A stretch of 64,000 nt of DNA from assembly GCA_017643025.1 (NCBI GenBank), contig JAEPOG010000001.1, forward strand, positions 1-64,000, written 5' to 3'. This document shows positions 1 to 9,126 of this stretch, piece after piece. The notes beneath the pieces are model-generated. The model saw only the letters and a list, made by a program, of their open reading frames with translations. It did no database searches and was not told where the DNA came from. The DNA comes from Rhizobiaceae bacterium (GTDB taxonomy: Bacteria; Pseudomonadota; Alphaproteobacteria; Rhizobiales; Rhizobiaceae). How positions within the stretch are numbered: the first letter of the stretch is position 1; every line of letters begins with the position of its first letter. The position numbers and the translations under genes were made by a program.

Positions 1-1
1 A

Positions 2-55
2 CAGGCCAACGCACAGGCGGATGCCGTGTCGATCCTGGAGCGGGCCGCACAGTAA
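2..55 (+). CDS. C-terminal end of an upstream protein, probably the sugar ABC transporter binding protein (partial)
   Basis: An open frame enters from the left edge and stops with TAA at 53-55, so only 17 C-terminal residues (ending SILERAAQ) are visible. Two MalF/MalG-type permease genes follow directly, and the solute-binding protein gene usually comes first in such operons. Identity is therefore inferred from position; the visible residues carry no diagnostic motif. Confidence 0.5.
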   Translation, partial: QANAQADAVSILERAAQ

Positions 56-120
56 GTCCTCCCCGGGCTGGCCGGCGCGTGTGCTATCATGCCGCGCGCC
101 GGCCCAAATCGAACGAGCAA

Positions 121-1014
121 ATGACACTCTCCCGATCACGCTCAATCTGGGTGATGCTGACGCCTGCGGTCGCGCTGATCGGGGTGTTCATCCTCGTGCC
201 GATGGTGCTGACGATTTGGCTGTCGTTTCACGAGTGGTCGACGCAGACAGGTTTCGGCACCGCAAAATTTGTTGGCCTGCGCAATTTTGAGGACATTTTC
301 GGACCGATCTCGGTCGGACGCGACTTCAAGCGGGCCTATCTCAATACCGCCATTTATACCTGCCTGTCCGTGGCAATCATTTTGCCGCTGTCAGTGCTGC
401 TGGGCCTTCTCGTGCACCAGTCCCGCGTCGCTGGAGGCAATATTCTGAGAACGGTCCTGTTCTCGACCTACATGGTGCCGATGATCGCGGTGGCGCTGGT
501 TTGGTCGAAACTTTATTCGCCCACCGAAGGCCCCATCAACCAGATACTATCCTGGATTGGCATCGGCCCGCAGCCCTGGCTGTCCTCGCCGGACACCGCA
601 TTGTTCTCCATCGTCATTCTCAATGTGTGGCAACAGATTGGCTATTTTACCGTGCTCGTCATCGCAGGACTCACGCAGATCCCCTCCTCTCTCTACGAGG
701 CGGCGCGGATCGACGGCGCAAACCGAATCCAGGGATTCTTCGGCGTTACGCTGCCGCTTTTGCGGCGGACTCTCCTGTTCAGCTCGGTCATCGGGGTGAT
801 CAACGCCGTGCAGGTATTCGAGCCCGTGGCGCTGATCACGCAGGGCGGGCCGGCAAACGCAACCAACGTACTGACGTTCCATATTCGCCGCGTAGGCATC
901 GAGCGGGCTCAAGGTGGCCTGGGTTCGGCGATGGCCGTCATGCTGATGCTGTCGCTGATCGTCGCCATCGTACTCATTTTTGCCCTCGCGCGGCAGAAGG
1001 ACGAGCGTCCATGA
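121..1014 (+). CDS. Sugar ABC transporter permease, MalF/UgpA type
   Basis: Inner-membrane permease of a binding-protein-dependent carbohydrate importer (CUT1-like), 297 residues from ATG 121. It has about six hydrophobic segments, the first at roughly residues 9-33. The cytoplasmic EAA loop that docks the ATPase reads EAARIDGA at residues 193-200, near the C-terminus as usual. An in-frame start at 79 would add 14 residues without hydrophobic or conserved character, so ATG 121 is preferred. The stop overlaps the next permease start (ATGA), which implies translational coupling. The transported sugar cannot be read from the sequence. Confidence 0.93.
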   Translation: MTLSRSRSIWVMLTPAVALIGVFILVPMVLTIWLSFHEWSTQTGFGTAKFVGLRNFEDIFGPISVGRDFKRAYLNTAIYTCLSVAIILPLSVLLGLLVHQSRVAGGNILRTVLFSTYMVPMIAVALVWSKLYSPTEGPINQILSWIGIGPQPWLSSPDTALFSIVILNVWQQIGYFTVLVIAGLTQIPSSLYEAARIDGANRIQGFFGVTLPLLRRTLLFSSVIGVINAVQVFEPVALITQGGPANATNVLTFHIRRVGIERAQGGLGSAMAVMLMLSLIVAIVLIFALARQKDERP

Positions 1015-1862
1015 CCAGCGCCGTCTTCCGCGGACGTCAACGCACGGGCGACGTCTTGATCCTGCTTGCCATCATCGGCATAGCCGTGGCTGCAGCCTTC
1101 CCACTCGTCTGGATGGTGCTTTCCAGCCTCAAGACGCCTGCGGAGAGCATGCAGACCCCGCCGGTCTGGATCCCGGCCACGCCGAATCTCGCCGCCTATG
1201 GGGAGGTCGCCGATGTCATCGATGCGCGACGCTCCTTCCTCAACTCGTTCATCATCGCGACAACCACGACGGCCGGCATCCTCGTCACTTCGCTGATGGC
1301 CGGATACGCCTTCGCCAAATACCGGTTCCGCGGCCGCGACGCGCTCTTCGCGATCATGATCGCCACCATGTTCCTGCCGCCGATCGTGACACTGATCCCG
1401 CTCTACCGGCTGGTCACATCGTTAGGCCTTGGGGCCAGCCTCTTCGGGGTCATCGCGCCGCACCTTGCCAACGCCTTCGGGATATTCCTGATGCGCCAGT
1501 TCGTGGCCGGAGTCCCCGATGACCTGATCGACGCGGCTCGGGTCGATGGTGCATCGGAGCTTCGCATCGTTTTCTCCGTCGTCGCGCCGGCTGTCGTTCC
1601 GGCCATCGCTGCCCTTGCGCTATTCGCCTTCGTCTACCATTGGAACACCTATCTCTGGCCCCTGACCGTGCTTCAGGGGAGCACCGACGACTACCCGATT
1701 GTTCTCAGTCTCGGACGGTTGCTCTCCTACAATCGCGGCGCGGTTAACACTGGCCTCGTCATGGCGGGAGCTACGCTCGCAGTGCTGCCGCCGCTGGTTC
1801 TGTTTGTCTTCCTGCAGCGCTTCTTCGTCGACTCGATCGTCAGCGCCGGAGTCAAGGGATGA
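1011..1862 (+). CDS. Sugar ABC transporter permease, MalG/UgpE type
   Basis: Second inner-membrane subunit of the carbohydrate importer, 283 residues. The EAA-type loop reads DAARVDGA at residues 174-181, and about six membrane segments are visible (for example residues 15-40 and 113-135). The start ATG at 1011 overlaps the preceding stop, and the gene's own stop overlaps the ROK kinase start at 1859. The genes from 121 to 3468 therefore form one tightly coupled unit. It presumably forms a heterodimer with the product of 121-1014 and is energised by the ATPase encoded at 4348-5448. Confidence 0.93.
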   Translation: MTSAVFRGRQRTGDVLILLAIIGIAVAAAFPLVWMVLSSLKTPAESMQTPPVWIPATPNLAAYGEVADVIDARRSFLNSFIIATTTTAGILVTSLMAGYAFAKYRFRGRDALFAIMIATMFLPPIVTLIPLYRLVTSLGLGASLFGVIAPHLANAFGIFLMRQFVAGVPDDLIDAARVDGASELRIVFSVVAPAVVPAIAALALFAFVYHWNTYLWPLTVLQGSTDDYPIVLSLGRLLSYNRGAVNTGLVMAGATLAVLPPLVLFVFLQRFFVDSIVSAGVKG

Positions 1863-2731
1863 GAGCGCTGGCAATCGACCTCGGCGGAACCAATATCCGC
1901 GCCGGCATATCAGAGGAGGACGCGCTAGCTCCGCGCCTGCTCGGCCGCTGGCCGGCGCCGGCTAGCCTAGACGAACTGAGGCAACGATTGGCCTCACTGC
2001 TGGCCGATAGTGGCGCTGCGAAGATGGGTATCTGCATTCCGGGTCTTGCCCGCAACACGGTTTGCGCCTGGGTGCCAAACCTTCCCTTCCTCGACTCAGT
2101 CGACTTTGCTGCACTGTTTCCTGATGTCCGAGTCACGCTCGGAAACGACGCCCAGTTCGCCCTGCTAGCCGAGGCCGTTGGTGGCGCAGCGCGCGAGGTG
2201 GACAATGCGATTCTGCTCGCCATTGGCACCGGCATCGGCTCAGCGGTGCTGGCAGACGGCCGGATATTGAGGGGCGCCGGCGGCGCCGCGACGTCTTTTG
2301 GCTGGGCTTGCGCCGACACAGCAGATCAGGGCAGCGACGTACATGGGTGGCTGGAGCGCACCGCTTCCGGCACCGCGTTCGATCGTATTGCCGCCGGGTT
2401 GGGTTATGCGGACGGGCGTGCCCTCATGACCGCCGTCAGAGAGGGCGATGAGGAGCCCTCCCGGGCGGTTGAACCCGCGGCTGCTGCCCTTGGCACCGCT
2501 CTTGCGGGTGCAGTCGCGCTCACCGGAGCGGCGCGTCTGATCTTCGCTGGCGGCGTTGTCGAGAGCCTCGACGTACTCGGCCACCTGCTCCGCCCGGCGC
2601 TGACGCGGCAGCTTCCGCCACATCTGCGAGACGTGGAGATCGCGGCCGGAGAATTCGGCACACAGGCGGGCCTCGTCGGTGCTGGACTGGCGGCGCACGG
2701 GCACCCGATCTGGGCGGAGGACAGACCATGA
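1859..2731 (+). CDS. ROK-family sugar kinase, atypical (degenerate zinc motif)
   Basis: Predicted cytoplasmic ATP-dependent kinase of the imported sugar, 290 residues. The phosphate-1 loop DLGGTN is at residues 7-12, the catalytic Asp of LGND at residue 97, and the phosphate-2 motif GTGIGS at residues 123-128. ROK kinases usually continue with an E-G-H and a CxCGxxGCxE zinc cluster. Here that stretch (about residues 146-170) reads SFGW and later GWLERTASG, with no Cys cluster, so structural zinc is probably absent. A glucokinase-, GlcNAc- or ManNAc-type activity is possible, but the specificity cannot be assigned. The gene overlaps its neighbours at both ends by ATGA. Confidence 0.82.
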   Translation: MRALAIDLGGTNIRAGISEEDALAPRLLGRWPAPASLDELRQRLASLLADSGAAKMGICIPGLARNTVCAWVPNLPFLDSVDFAALFPDVRVTLGNDAQFALLAEAVGGAAREVDNAILLAIGTGIGSAVLADGRILRGAGGAATSFGWACADTADQGSDVHGWLERTASGTAFDRIAAGLGYADGRALMTAVREGDEEPSRAVEPAAAALGTALAGAVALTGAARLIFAGGVVESLDVLGHLLRPALTRQLPPHLRDVEIAAGEFGTQAGLVGAGLAAHGHPIWAEDRP

Positions 2732-3468
2732 CGATCAATCTTCGGCGCGCCGACCGGTCGCGCCCGGAACCCTTGTGGCATCAGGCCGAACAGGCGCTGC
2801 GCGCACTGATTGCCGACGGCACCTGGCCCGACGGAACGCAACTGCCTAACGAGGGCAAGTTGAGCGAGATGTTGGGTGTCAGCCGCATCACGGTCCGCCA
2901 CGCATTGCGAAACATCGAGGAGGCGGGCCTGCTGCGGCGCGAGCATGGCCGCGGCACCTTCGTGCGCACCTCAACGGTCACGGCCGGTGTTCGCGGTCTT
3001 ACGAGTTTCACTCAGGAGATGGCTGACCGCGGACTTGTAGTAGGCTCGCGCGTCTTGGATGTCGCGGAGTTGCCTGCCTCGCCGGAGGTGGCCACAGCTC
3101 TGGAGATTGCCGAGGGCGAACCGGTCGTGAAGCTGCGCCGCCTGCGCGCTGGCAACAACTTGCCGATCGGCATCCAGAACGCATTTATCCCTGCAGCACG
3201 CGTGCCCGGCCTCGCTGATATCGGTGAACCGGTTCCCTCGCTGTACGAACTGCTGAAGCAGCGCTTCGGCATCACGCCCCAGATGGCACGCGAAATCTAT
3301 CGCGTCGGTATTGTGTCGCCCGAAGACGCGGGCCCCCTGGAGGTTGCCGCCGGCAGCCCGGCTTTCATAGTCCAGCGCATTACATCCGACGCGCGGGCTC
3401 CCTTCGAATACACCGTCTCGACCATGCGCGGCGACCGCTATGAAATCCGGTCCCGCCTACAACTCTGA
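2728..3468 (+). CDS. GntR-family transcriptional regulator with UTRA effector domain
   Basis: DNA-binding regulator of 246 residues. The winged helix-turn-helix covers about residues 16-80, with the recognition-helix region VSRITVRHAL near 51-60 and the wing HGRGTFV near 73-79. A UTRA effector-binding domain follows (about residues 100-240), typical of the HutC/NagR subgroup that senses sugars or small metabolites. It starts by ATGA overlap with the ROK kinase, so it is co-transcribed with the operon it probably represses. The effector is likely a phosphorylated product of the pathway (family-based inference). Confidence 0.93.
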   Translation: MTINLRRADRSRPEPLWHQAEQALRALIADGTWPDGTQLPNEGKLSEMLGVSRITVRHALRNIEEAGLLRREHGRGTFVRTSTVTAGVRGLTSFTQEMADRGLVVGSRVLDVAELPASPEVATALEIAEGEPVVKLRRLRAGNNLPIGIQNAFIPAARVPGLADIGEPVPSLYELLKQRFGITPQMAREIYRVGIVSPEDAGPLEVAAGSPAFIVQRITSDARAPFEYTVSTMRGDRYEIRSRLQL

Positions 3469-3494
3469 CCCACAGCGAAAGGTACGATTCCCTT

Positions 3495-4286
3495 ATGTCC
3501 TCCCTCTATATCAGCCGTCTGGCAAAACTCGCCGAGCGCGCCGCCAACGAGAATGAAGACGCGTTCGACAAGGCCGCCAAGGCACTTTCGGCGACACTTG
3601 AGAGCGAAGGCCTCGTCCATCTCTACGGCTCGGGCCATTCGGTCCTGCCGGTGCAGGAAACCTACCCGCGCTATGGCAGCTATGTCGGCTTCAATCCGCT
3701 AACTGACCCGCGGGTGATGTGGCACAACATCCTCGGCGCTGGCGGTGTTCGCGAACTGCTCTGGCTCGAGCGCACCGAGCACTATGCGGAAAAGTTCCTC
3801 GACCACCAGCCGCTCAACCCTGGCGACTCGATCGTCATCTTCGGTCATAGCGGTCGCAATGCGTCCGGCATCGACACCGCACTTTACGCCAAGAAGCGCG
3901 GCATGACCGTTGTTGCGGTAACGGCCAAAGCAAATCTCGACAAGGCGGCGACGCATTCGTCCGGCCAGAGGCTGGCGGACGCCGCCGACATCGTCATCGA
4001 CACGTGCGCGCCGATCGAAGACGCGATCGTGCCCGTCGACGGCTGGTCCAGGCCCGTGGCTGGTTCGTCCACCGTGCTCGCCATGATGATGATGCACGAA
4101 CTGGTGGCGCGCACGGCGAAAGAACTTTCCGCAAAGGGAATAGAATCGCCCACCTTCGCTTCGCCGACGATTGCCGGCGTGACGCTCCACGACACCGACC
4201 AGATTTATGGGGTCTATCGCGAGCGTATGATCAAGGCGCAGGACAAGCACCTTGAGTTCTTTAAGCAGCGCATGCGCGGCGAATAG
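3495..4286 (+). CDS. SIS-domain sugar-phosphate-binding protein (UPF0309-like)
   Basis: Cytoplasmic protein of 263 residues with a sugar isomerase (SIS) fold. The phosphosugar-binding signatures are GSGHS at about residues 45-49 and [10 protein letters not shown] at about 118-127. No additional DNA-binding or transferase domain is present, so it is not an RpiR regulator or a GlmS. The whole-length pattern resembles the UPF0309 family, which to my recollection occurs near amino-sugar genes. Lying between the ROK kinase/GntR pair and the ATPase, it probably isomerises or otherwise processes the phosphorylated sugar. The exact reaction is unknown. Confidence 0.82.
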   Translation: MSSLYISRLAKLAERAANENEDAFDKAAKALSATLESEGLVHLYGSGHSVLPVQETYPRYGSYVGFNPLTDPRVMWHNILGAGGVRELLWLERTEHYAEKFLDHQPLNPGDSIVIFGHSGRNASGIDTALYAKKRGMTVVAVTAKANLDKAATHSSGQRLADAADIVIDTCAPIEDAIVPVDGWSRPVAGSSTVLAMMMMHELVARTAKELSAKGIESPTFASPTIAGVTLHDTDQIYGVYRERMIKAQDKHLEFFKQRMRGE

Positions 4287-4347
4287 CAATTTCCGTGGCG
4301 CGCGAACCATTCGTGCGCTCGGGTGTTGCAGGCAATGGGTAATCTGC

Positions 4348-5448
4348 ATGGCCACACTCAAGCTTGAAGAGATCAGGAAGTCGTTCGGCTCGATCGAGGT
4401 GATCAAGGGCGTCGACCTCGACGTGGACGAAGGTGAACTGATCGTCTTTGTCGGTCCATCGGGCTGCGGCAAGTCGACCCTTTTGCGCATCATTGCAGGG
4501 CTTGAAGATACGACTTCAGGAACGATCTGGATCGACAGCGAAGCATGCAACGACAAGGCGCCCAAGGAGCGTGGGATCGCCATGGTGTTTCAGTCCTATG
4601 CGCTCTATCCGCACAAGACCGTCTACCAGAACATGGCGTTCTCCCTGAAGCTGTCGCGGCGGCCGAAGCAGGAAATTGACGAGCGAATTCGCGAGGCGGC
4701 GCGCATTCTCCAGATGGAACACCTACTGCAACGCCGCCCGCACCAGCTTTCGGGCGGGCAGCGCCAGCGCGTCGCCATCGGCCGCGCAATCGTCCGCCAT
4801 CCGAAAGTGTTTCTGTTCGACGAGCCGCTATCCAACCTCGACGCTGCGCTCCGCGTCTCGATGCGCCGCGAAATCGCGCGCCTGCATACCGAGCTCGGGT
4901 CCACCATGATCTACGTCACTCACGACCAGATCGAAGCGATGACGCTCGCGGATCGAATCGTCGTTCTCGACGGCGGTGAGGTGAAACAGGTCGGAACGCC
5001 GATGGAGCTATACCATCACCCGGCGAATATCTTCGTTGCGGGCTTCATAGGCTCGCCGCGGATGAATTTCATAAACGGGCGCGTCGAAACCATGGCCGAA
5101 GGAAGGCTATCGGTCGAGACCCGCGTATTTGGACGCCTCAATGTCGGGTTGGTCGGTTCTGTCACAGTATCCACGGGAGATCAGGTAACCATCGGCCTGC
5201 GTCCGGAAGATTGCGAGATCGTAGATGCCGACGCGCTACCCTTGACGGTCAGCCTCGTCGAACGCCTCGGCGACGAGACACTGCTGGAGGTGACGTCCAC
5301 TAGCGGCGAGGTTCTGGTGGTCAAGGCGCCACCGATACGCGAATACCGCCCCGGTGAAACGGTCGGGCTGATGCCTCGGCCCGGGGCGCTCCACGTGTTC
5401 GATGAATCGGGCCGTGCGTTTGCCCGCGCGAAGGCGCAGGTCGGCTGA
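4348..5448 (+). CDS. Sugar ABC transporter ATP-binding protein, UgpC/MsmK type
   Basis: ATPase subunit energising the two permeases at the start of the window, 366 residues. Walker A is GPSGCGKS at residues 36-43, the Q-loop lies near FQSYALYP, the ABC signature LSGGQRQ is at 134-140, Walker B FLFDEP at 155-160, and a C-terminal TOBE-type regulatory region covers about 240-365. The start was set at ATG 4348 because [14 protein letters not shown] matches the family N-terminus; the frame stays open back to 4252, which would add 32 unrelated residues. It faces the IclR gene tail to tail. Confidence 0.95.
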   Translation: MATLKLEEIRKSFGSIEVIKGVDLDVDEGELIVFVGPSGCGKSTLLRIIAGLEDTTSGTIWIDSEACNDKAPKERGIAMVFQSYALYPHKTVYQNMAFSLKLSRRPKQEIDERIREAARILQMEHLLQRRPHQLSGGQRQRVAIGRAIVRHPKVFLFDEPLSNLDAALRVSMRREIARLHTELGSTMIYVTHDQIEAMTLADRIVVLDGGEVKQVGTPMELYHHPANIFVAGFIGSPRMNFINGRVETMAEGRLSVETRVFGRLNVGLVGSVTVSTGDQVTIGLRPEDCEIVDADALPLTVSLVERLGDETLLEVTSTSGEVLVVKAPPIREYRPGETVGLMPRPGALHVFDESGRAFARAKAQVG

Positions 5449-5501
5449 CGACCTCGGTGCGCAGCGGAATAGACGCGGTTACGATCCCCCTCTCCAGGCT
5501 C

Positions 5502-6293
5502 CTACTGGGTCGACAGCATTCGGCTGCTCTGAAGCAGTCGATCGCGAAGCGCACCCAGCTGTTCCTCCGAAAGGTCGACCGGCAGCACGAGGCAGATCGT
5601 CGCTTCTACATGGCCGTCAGCGCCGTAGATCGGAGCGGCCAGACATTGGGTAACGGCATCGACAAGACCTTTGGTCAGGCAATAGCCGTCGCGCTGCGCG
5701 TCGGCGATGGCGCGGATGAAATCGTCGATGGCGATCCGGCGCCCGTCCGGCAGGACGAGATCCTCGTCGGCTATGAGCTCCTCGATCTCGGCGCGACTTT
5801 TGCCAGCGAGCAGGAGCCGGCCCGACGCCGTCCACGGGATGGGAATCTGGAGGCCGACCGCCGACGATATGCGGAACGGCCGGTTGCCCGGGCGCATGTA
5901 CATGATTGTGTAGCGCCCGCTTTGCAACATGCAGAATTCGCTGGTCTCACCGGTCTCCTTCGCCAGTCGATCCACTTCCAATCGCGCACGCTTGGCCAGC
6001 GAATTCTCGCGGATGTAGTTGAGGCCATAGAGGTACATCCGTTTGCCGAAGAAGATGCGCTGGTCGTCCGACGCGATTTCCAGCAGTCCCGCTTGCGTGA
6101 GGTCGTTGACCAGCGTGTAGGTCGACGAACGGGGTGCATTGAGCGCCTTGGCCAGCGCGCCAACGCGGATTCCTTCGCCGTGGCCGTGCAGAAACTCCAG
6201 GATGTGGATGATGCGATCAACGCTGCGTTCGCGACGCGACGCGGTGTCCCGCATATCGGAAATGACGGTCATATTCGGCTTCCTCTTGCGCAT
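5502..6293 (-). CDS. IclR-family transcriptional regulator
   Basis: Regulator of 263 residues with an N-terminal winged HTH (about residues 20-85, including APRSSTYTLVNDL) and a C-terminal IclR effector domain (about 95-260). A second in-frame Met at residue 8 is an alternative start. It is divergent from the desulfhydrase/ABC transporter operon, and the intergenic region carries two related palindromic sites (6313-6350). It is therefore the obvious candidate regulator of the 6.4-14.5 kb operon and probably of itself. Confidence 0.92.
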   Translation of the reverse strand: MRKRKPNMTVISDMRDTASRRERSVDRIIHILEFLHGHGEGIRVGALAKALNAPRSSTYTLVNDLTQAGLLEIASDDQRIFFGKRMYLYGLNYIRENSLAKRARLEVDRLAKETGETSEFCMLQSGRYTIMYMRPGNRPFRISSAVGLQIPIPWTASGRLLLAGKSRAEIEELIADEDLVLPDGRRIAIDDFIRAIADAQRDGYCLTKGLVDAVTQCLAAPIYGADGHVEATICLVLPVDLSEEQLGALRDRLLQSSRMLSTQ

Positions 6294-6312
6294 TCTGTCG
6301 ACGCTGATAAAG

Positions 6313-6350
6313 TGTCTCTACTATAAGACGAGTGTCCTGTATACAAGACA
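6313..6350. promoter_or_regulatory. Two tandem imperfect palindromes, candidate IclR operator
   Basis: Between the IclR gene and the desulfhydrase gene lie two 18-bp elements whose starts are 20 bp apart. Element 6333-6350 reads TGTCCTGTATACAAGACA and is an almost perfect inverted repeat around GTATAC. Element 6313-6330 reads TGTCTCTACTATAAGACG and shares the TGTC...AAGAC edges. Tandem dyads two helical turns apart in a divergent promoter fit cooperative binding by IclR dimers. The assignment to this IclR is inference from position. Confidence 0.6.
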
Positions 6351-6439
6351 TTTGTCACAGCAGCTCAAAGATTCGAGGCCGGCTTGGCGGTCGGTCGGAG
6401 GTTCCTGGACGTGCTCCTGGAAGAGGGATGGATTTTGTC

Positions 6440-7453
6440 ATGAACGCGCATGCGGTAGAGAGCCATCAAGCAATCCGCGAGCGAATTGCCACCCTTCCAC
6501 GCTTGGACATCGCGCTGAAAAACACACCGCTGGAGGAGGCGCGTAACCTTACTCGAGAGCTGGGTGGCCCCCGCATCTTTGTGAAGCGGGATGACCTGAC
6601 CGGCGTGGCGCTCGGCGGCAACAAACTGCGCAATCTCGAGTTCCGTCTCGCCCACGCTATGACAGAAGAGCCCGACACGGTGATCGTCGGGCTTGACCTG
6701 CAGTCCAATTCGGCGCGCCAGACAGTTGGCGCATGCAACAAGCTCGGATTGAAGACGATCCTGGTGCTGGAGGGCCGGAAACCCAACAATGTGCAAGGCA
6801 ATCTCCTCGTCGACTACCTCCTAGGCGCTGAAGTGCACTTCGCGACGAACCAGCGCGAGCAGCGCTCGTTGCTCGAAAGGCTCGCCGATGACGTTCGGGT
6901 GCGGGGTGGCCGCCCACACATCCTCAACGACAATCCGATGTTTGATGTCGCTTCGGCCGTCGCCTACCTGGAGGTGACGATCGAGGTACTGGAACAACTC
7001 GCCCAGCGCGAACTCAAACCCGACTACTTCTACATGTCATCGAGCGGCAAAGGCTCGGCCGGCATCATGTTGGCGCAGAAACTGCTGGGCGGATTCGCCA
7101 TGCACGCGGTCTGCGCCACGGACGAGTTCGACCTTCCTTCGCGCACGGCGAGGATTGCACGCGAAACAATATCGGCGCTCGGTCTCGACCTCACCATTGA
7201 TGAGGAAGAAGTCGTTAATACCGAGGCGTTTGTAGGCAATGGGTACGGATTGCCGAGCGAGGCAGGCAATGAGGCGGTGCGGCTGTTTGCGCGAACCGAA
7301 GGAATCATTCTCGACCCCATCTACACCGGCAAGGCTGCCGCCGGCATGATAGCCGACATTCGCGAAGGTCGCTTCACCCAGGACGATGTGATCGTCTTCG
7401 TACATACCGGCGGAACGCCGGCAATCTTCACATGGAATGAGCTTTGGCACTGA
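6440..7453 (+). CDS. PLP-dependent D-cysteine desulfhydrase-family enzyme
   Basis: Cytoplasmic fold-type II PLP enzyme of 337 residues, from the family that also holds ACC deaminase and L-cysteate sulfo-lyase. The PLP Lys is in GGNKLRNLE (Lys62), and SNSARQ (89-94) forms part of the active site. Two positions argue against ACC deaminase: YTGK (295-298) has Thr where ACC deaminases have Glu, and HTGG (322-325) has Thr where they have Leu. A D-cysteine/D-amino-acid or cysteate lyase releasing pyruvate and ammonia is more likely. ATG 6440 was chosen for length and conservation; ATG 6428 lies directly on the GGAAGAGGG ribosome-binding site. Confidence 0.85.
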   Translation: MNAHAVESHQAIRERIATLPRLDIALKNTPLEEARNLTRELGGPRIFVKRDDLTGVALGGNKLRNLEFRLAHAMTEEPDTVIVGLDLQSNSARQTVGACNKLGLKTILVLEGRKPNNVQGNLLVDYLLGAEVHFATNQREQRSLLERLADDVRVRGGRPHILNDNPMFDVASAVAYLEVTIEVLEQLAQRELKPDYFYMSSSGKGSAGIMLAQKLLGGFAMHAVCATDEFDLPSRTARIARETISALGLDLTIDEEEVVNTEAFVGNGYGLPSEAGNEAVRLFARTEGIILDPIYTGKAAAGMIADIREGRFTQDDVIVFVHTGGTPAIFTWNELWH

Positions 7454-7508
7454 CGCGGCAGGGCGTCAGACGTGCCGTCCGCGTTCAACAACGAAGGGGA
7501 GTATCGAC

Positions 7509-9113
7509 ATGAAACGCAGACAGTTCCTTACGGGCGCGGCAGGTGCCGCGCTGCTTTCGGCGATGCCGATGAGCGGTATCCGCGCGTGGGCACAGGGCGC
7601 ATCCGGTGTCATTACGTACGGTCAAAGCACGGCCGTGCTGACGCTCGATCCGGCTCACGGAGCATTTACTGGTTATCCGGGTGGTTACGAGGCGGCACTG
7701 TTGATCTTCGATCGCCTTCTGGACTTCGACGCCGACATGACAATCGTGCCCCAGCTCGCGGAGTCGTTCACAATGAGCGAGGATCTGCAGTCGTGCGAGC
7801 TGAAGCTGCGCTCTGGCGTCACCTTCCATGACGGCACGCCTTGTGACGCGGCGGCTGTCAAGTTCAACATCGAGCGGATGATGAACAAGGATATCAACAC
7901 AACCAATCGCCCGCTGTGGAATCCGATTTCGGGCGCGGACGTGGTGGACGCCACGACCGTCGTGATCCGCACCTCGGCGCCTTTCGCTCAATTGCCCAAC
8001 ACGCTGGCACACGGCTCCGGTGCGATCGTATCGCCCGCGGCAATCGAGAAATACGGCGAGGACGGCTTCGCACAGAATCCGGTCGGTGCTGGTCCCTACA
8101 TGGTTGAAAGTTTCGACCCGGGGCAGGAACTTACCCTCAAGGCCTTCGATGATTACTGGGGCGGCAAACCCGGAGCGTCTGGCGTCGTGTTCAAGTTCAT
8201 CGCCGAGCCCGCCACGCGCATCAACGCGCTGACGACGGGCGCGGTCGACGTCATCGACTCTGTTCCGGTTCAGCTTGTCGCCCAGCTGGAAGGCAATTCT
8301 GAGATTGAGGTTGTGCGCAGGCCCGGGCTGCGCCCAATCGGTCTCGCCATGAACCTGACCCGCCCAGCACTCTCCGACGTCAAGGTTCGCATGGCGCTCA
8401 ACCTCGCCGTCCCGGTCGCCACCATCGCAGAAAAGGTCTTCTTCGGCTTCGCCAAGGCCCCCGACTCGCCGCTGGCTTTCGACGCGATCGGGCATAAAAG
8501 TATCAACGAGACGGTCTACGACCCCGAACAGGCAAAAGCACTGCTGAAGGAAGCCGGTTACGTGGAAGGTTCCGACGGCATAGTCGAGAAGGACGGCGCA
8601 AAACTCAGCCTCTCCCTATATGCACCGGAGGGGCTGTTCCCAGGTGACGTGGCCGTTGCCGAGATCGTCACCGCCTCGCTCAAGCAGGTCGGCGTTGATG
8701 TCCAGATCACGAAGATCGAAAAGGGCGGCTACTGGGATCACCTGCGTCAGGATCAAGCGAACCTCGCCTGGGATCTGGGCATGTTCGGCTTTAACCCCTC
8801 GAACGCATCGGGCACATACCACCTTGCGTCGCTATTCAAGTCCAATGCAGACGACAGCACCAAGCCGGACGTCTGGAACATCGGCCGCTACCGCAACGCC
8901 GAGGTAGACGCGCTGCTGAAGACCGCCGACACGGCTCCAGACGAAGCGGCGCGCATGGACGCGCTGGGCAAGGCGCAGGAATTGATCTGGGCCGACGCGC
9001 CTTACCTGTGGCTGCAGATCAACGAAAACGTCTCGGCTGTCCGCAAGGCCGTCACAGGCGTCAGCGTCATGCCGATCGTGTTTACAAACCTGCGCGCCGC
9101 GGCCAAATCCTGA
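7509..9113 (+). CDS. ABC transporter substrate-binding protein, peptide/nickel family (SBP_bac_5)
   Basis: Periplasmic receptor of 534 residues for the dipeptide-type importer encoded downstream. The N-terminus KRRQFLTGAAGAALL resembles a twin-arginine signal, with a probable cleavage after RAWA near residue 28. The mature part shows family hallmarks: LDPAHGAFTG near the N-terminus, LAESFTMSEDLQ, the LRSGVTFHDGTPC stretch, and NPVGAGPYMVESF. The start at 7509 leaves 55 bases after the desulfhydrase stop. It probably delivers a small peptide, amino-acid conjugate or opine-like compound; the ligand is not deducible. Confidence 0.93.
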   Translation: MKRRQFLTGAAGAALLSAMPMSGIRAWAQGASGVITYGQSTAVLTLDPAHGAFTGYPGGYEAALLIFDRLLDFDADMTIVPQLAESFTMSEDLQSCELKLRSGVTFHDGTPCDAAAVKFNIERMMNKDINTTNRPLWNPISGADVVDATTVVIRTSAPFAQLPNTLAHGSGAIVSPAAIEKYGEDGFAQNPVGAGPYMVESFDPGQELTLKAFDDYWGGKPGASGVVFKFIAEPATRINALTTGAVDVIDSVPVQLVAQLEGNSEIEVVRRPGLRPIGLAMNLTRPALSDVKVRMALNLAVPVATIAEKVFFGFAKAPDSPLAFDAIGHKSINETVYDPEQAKALLKEAGYVEGSDGIVEKDGAKLSLSLYAPEGLFPGDVAVAEIVTASLKQVGVDVQITKIEKGGYWDHLRQDQANLAWDLGMFGFNPSNASGTYHLASLFKSNADDSTKPDVWNIGRYRNAEVDALLKTADTAPDEAARMDALGKAQELIWADAPYLWLQINENVSAVRKAVTGVSVMPIVFTNLRAAAKS

Positions 9114-9126
9114 CCCGGACGCAACG

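Noticed and set aside
6440..7453. ACC deaminase (AcdS)
   Set aside because: Discriminating residues are Thr (YTGK, HTGG) and not Glu and Leu as in ACC deaminases.
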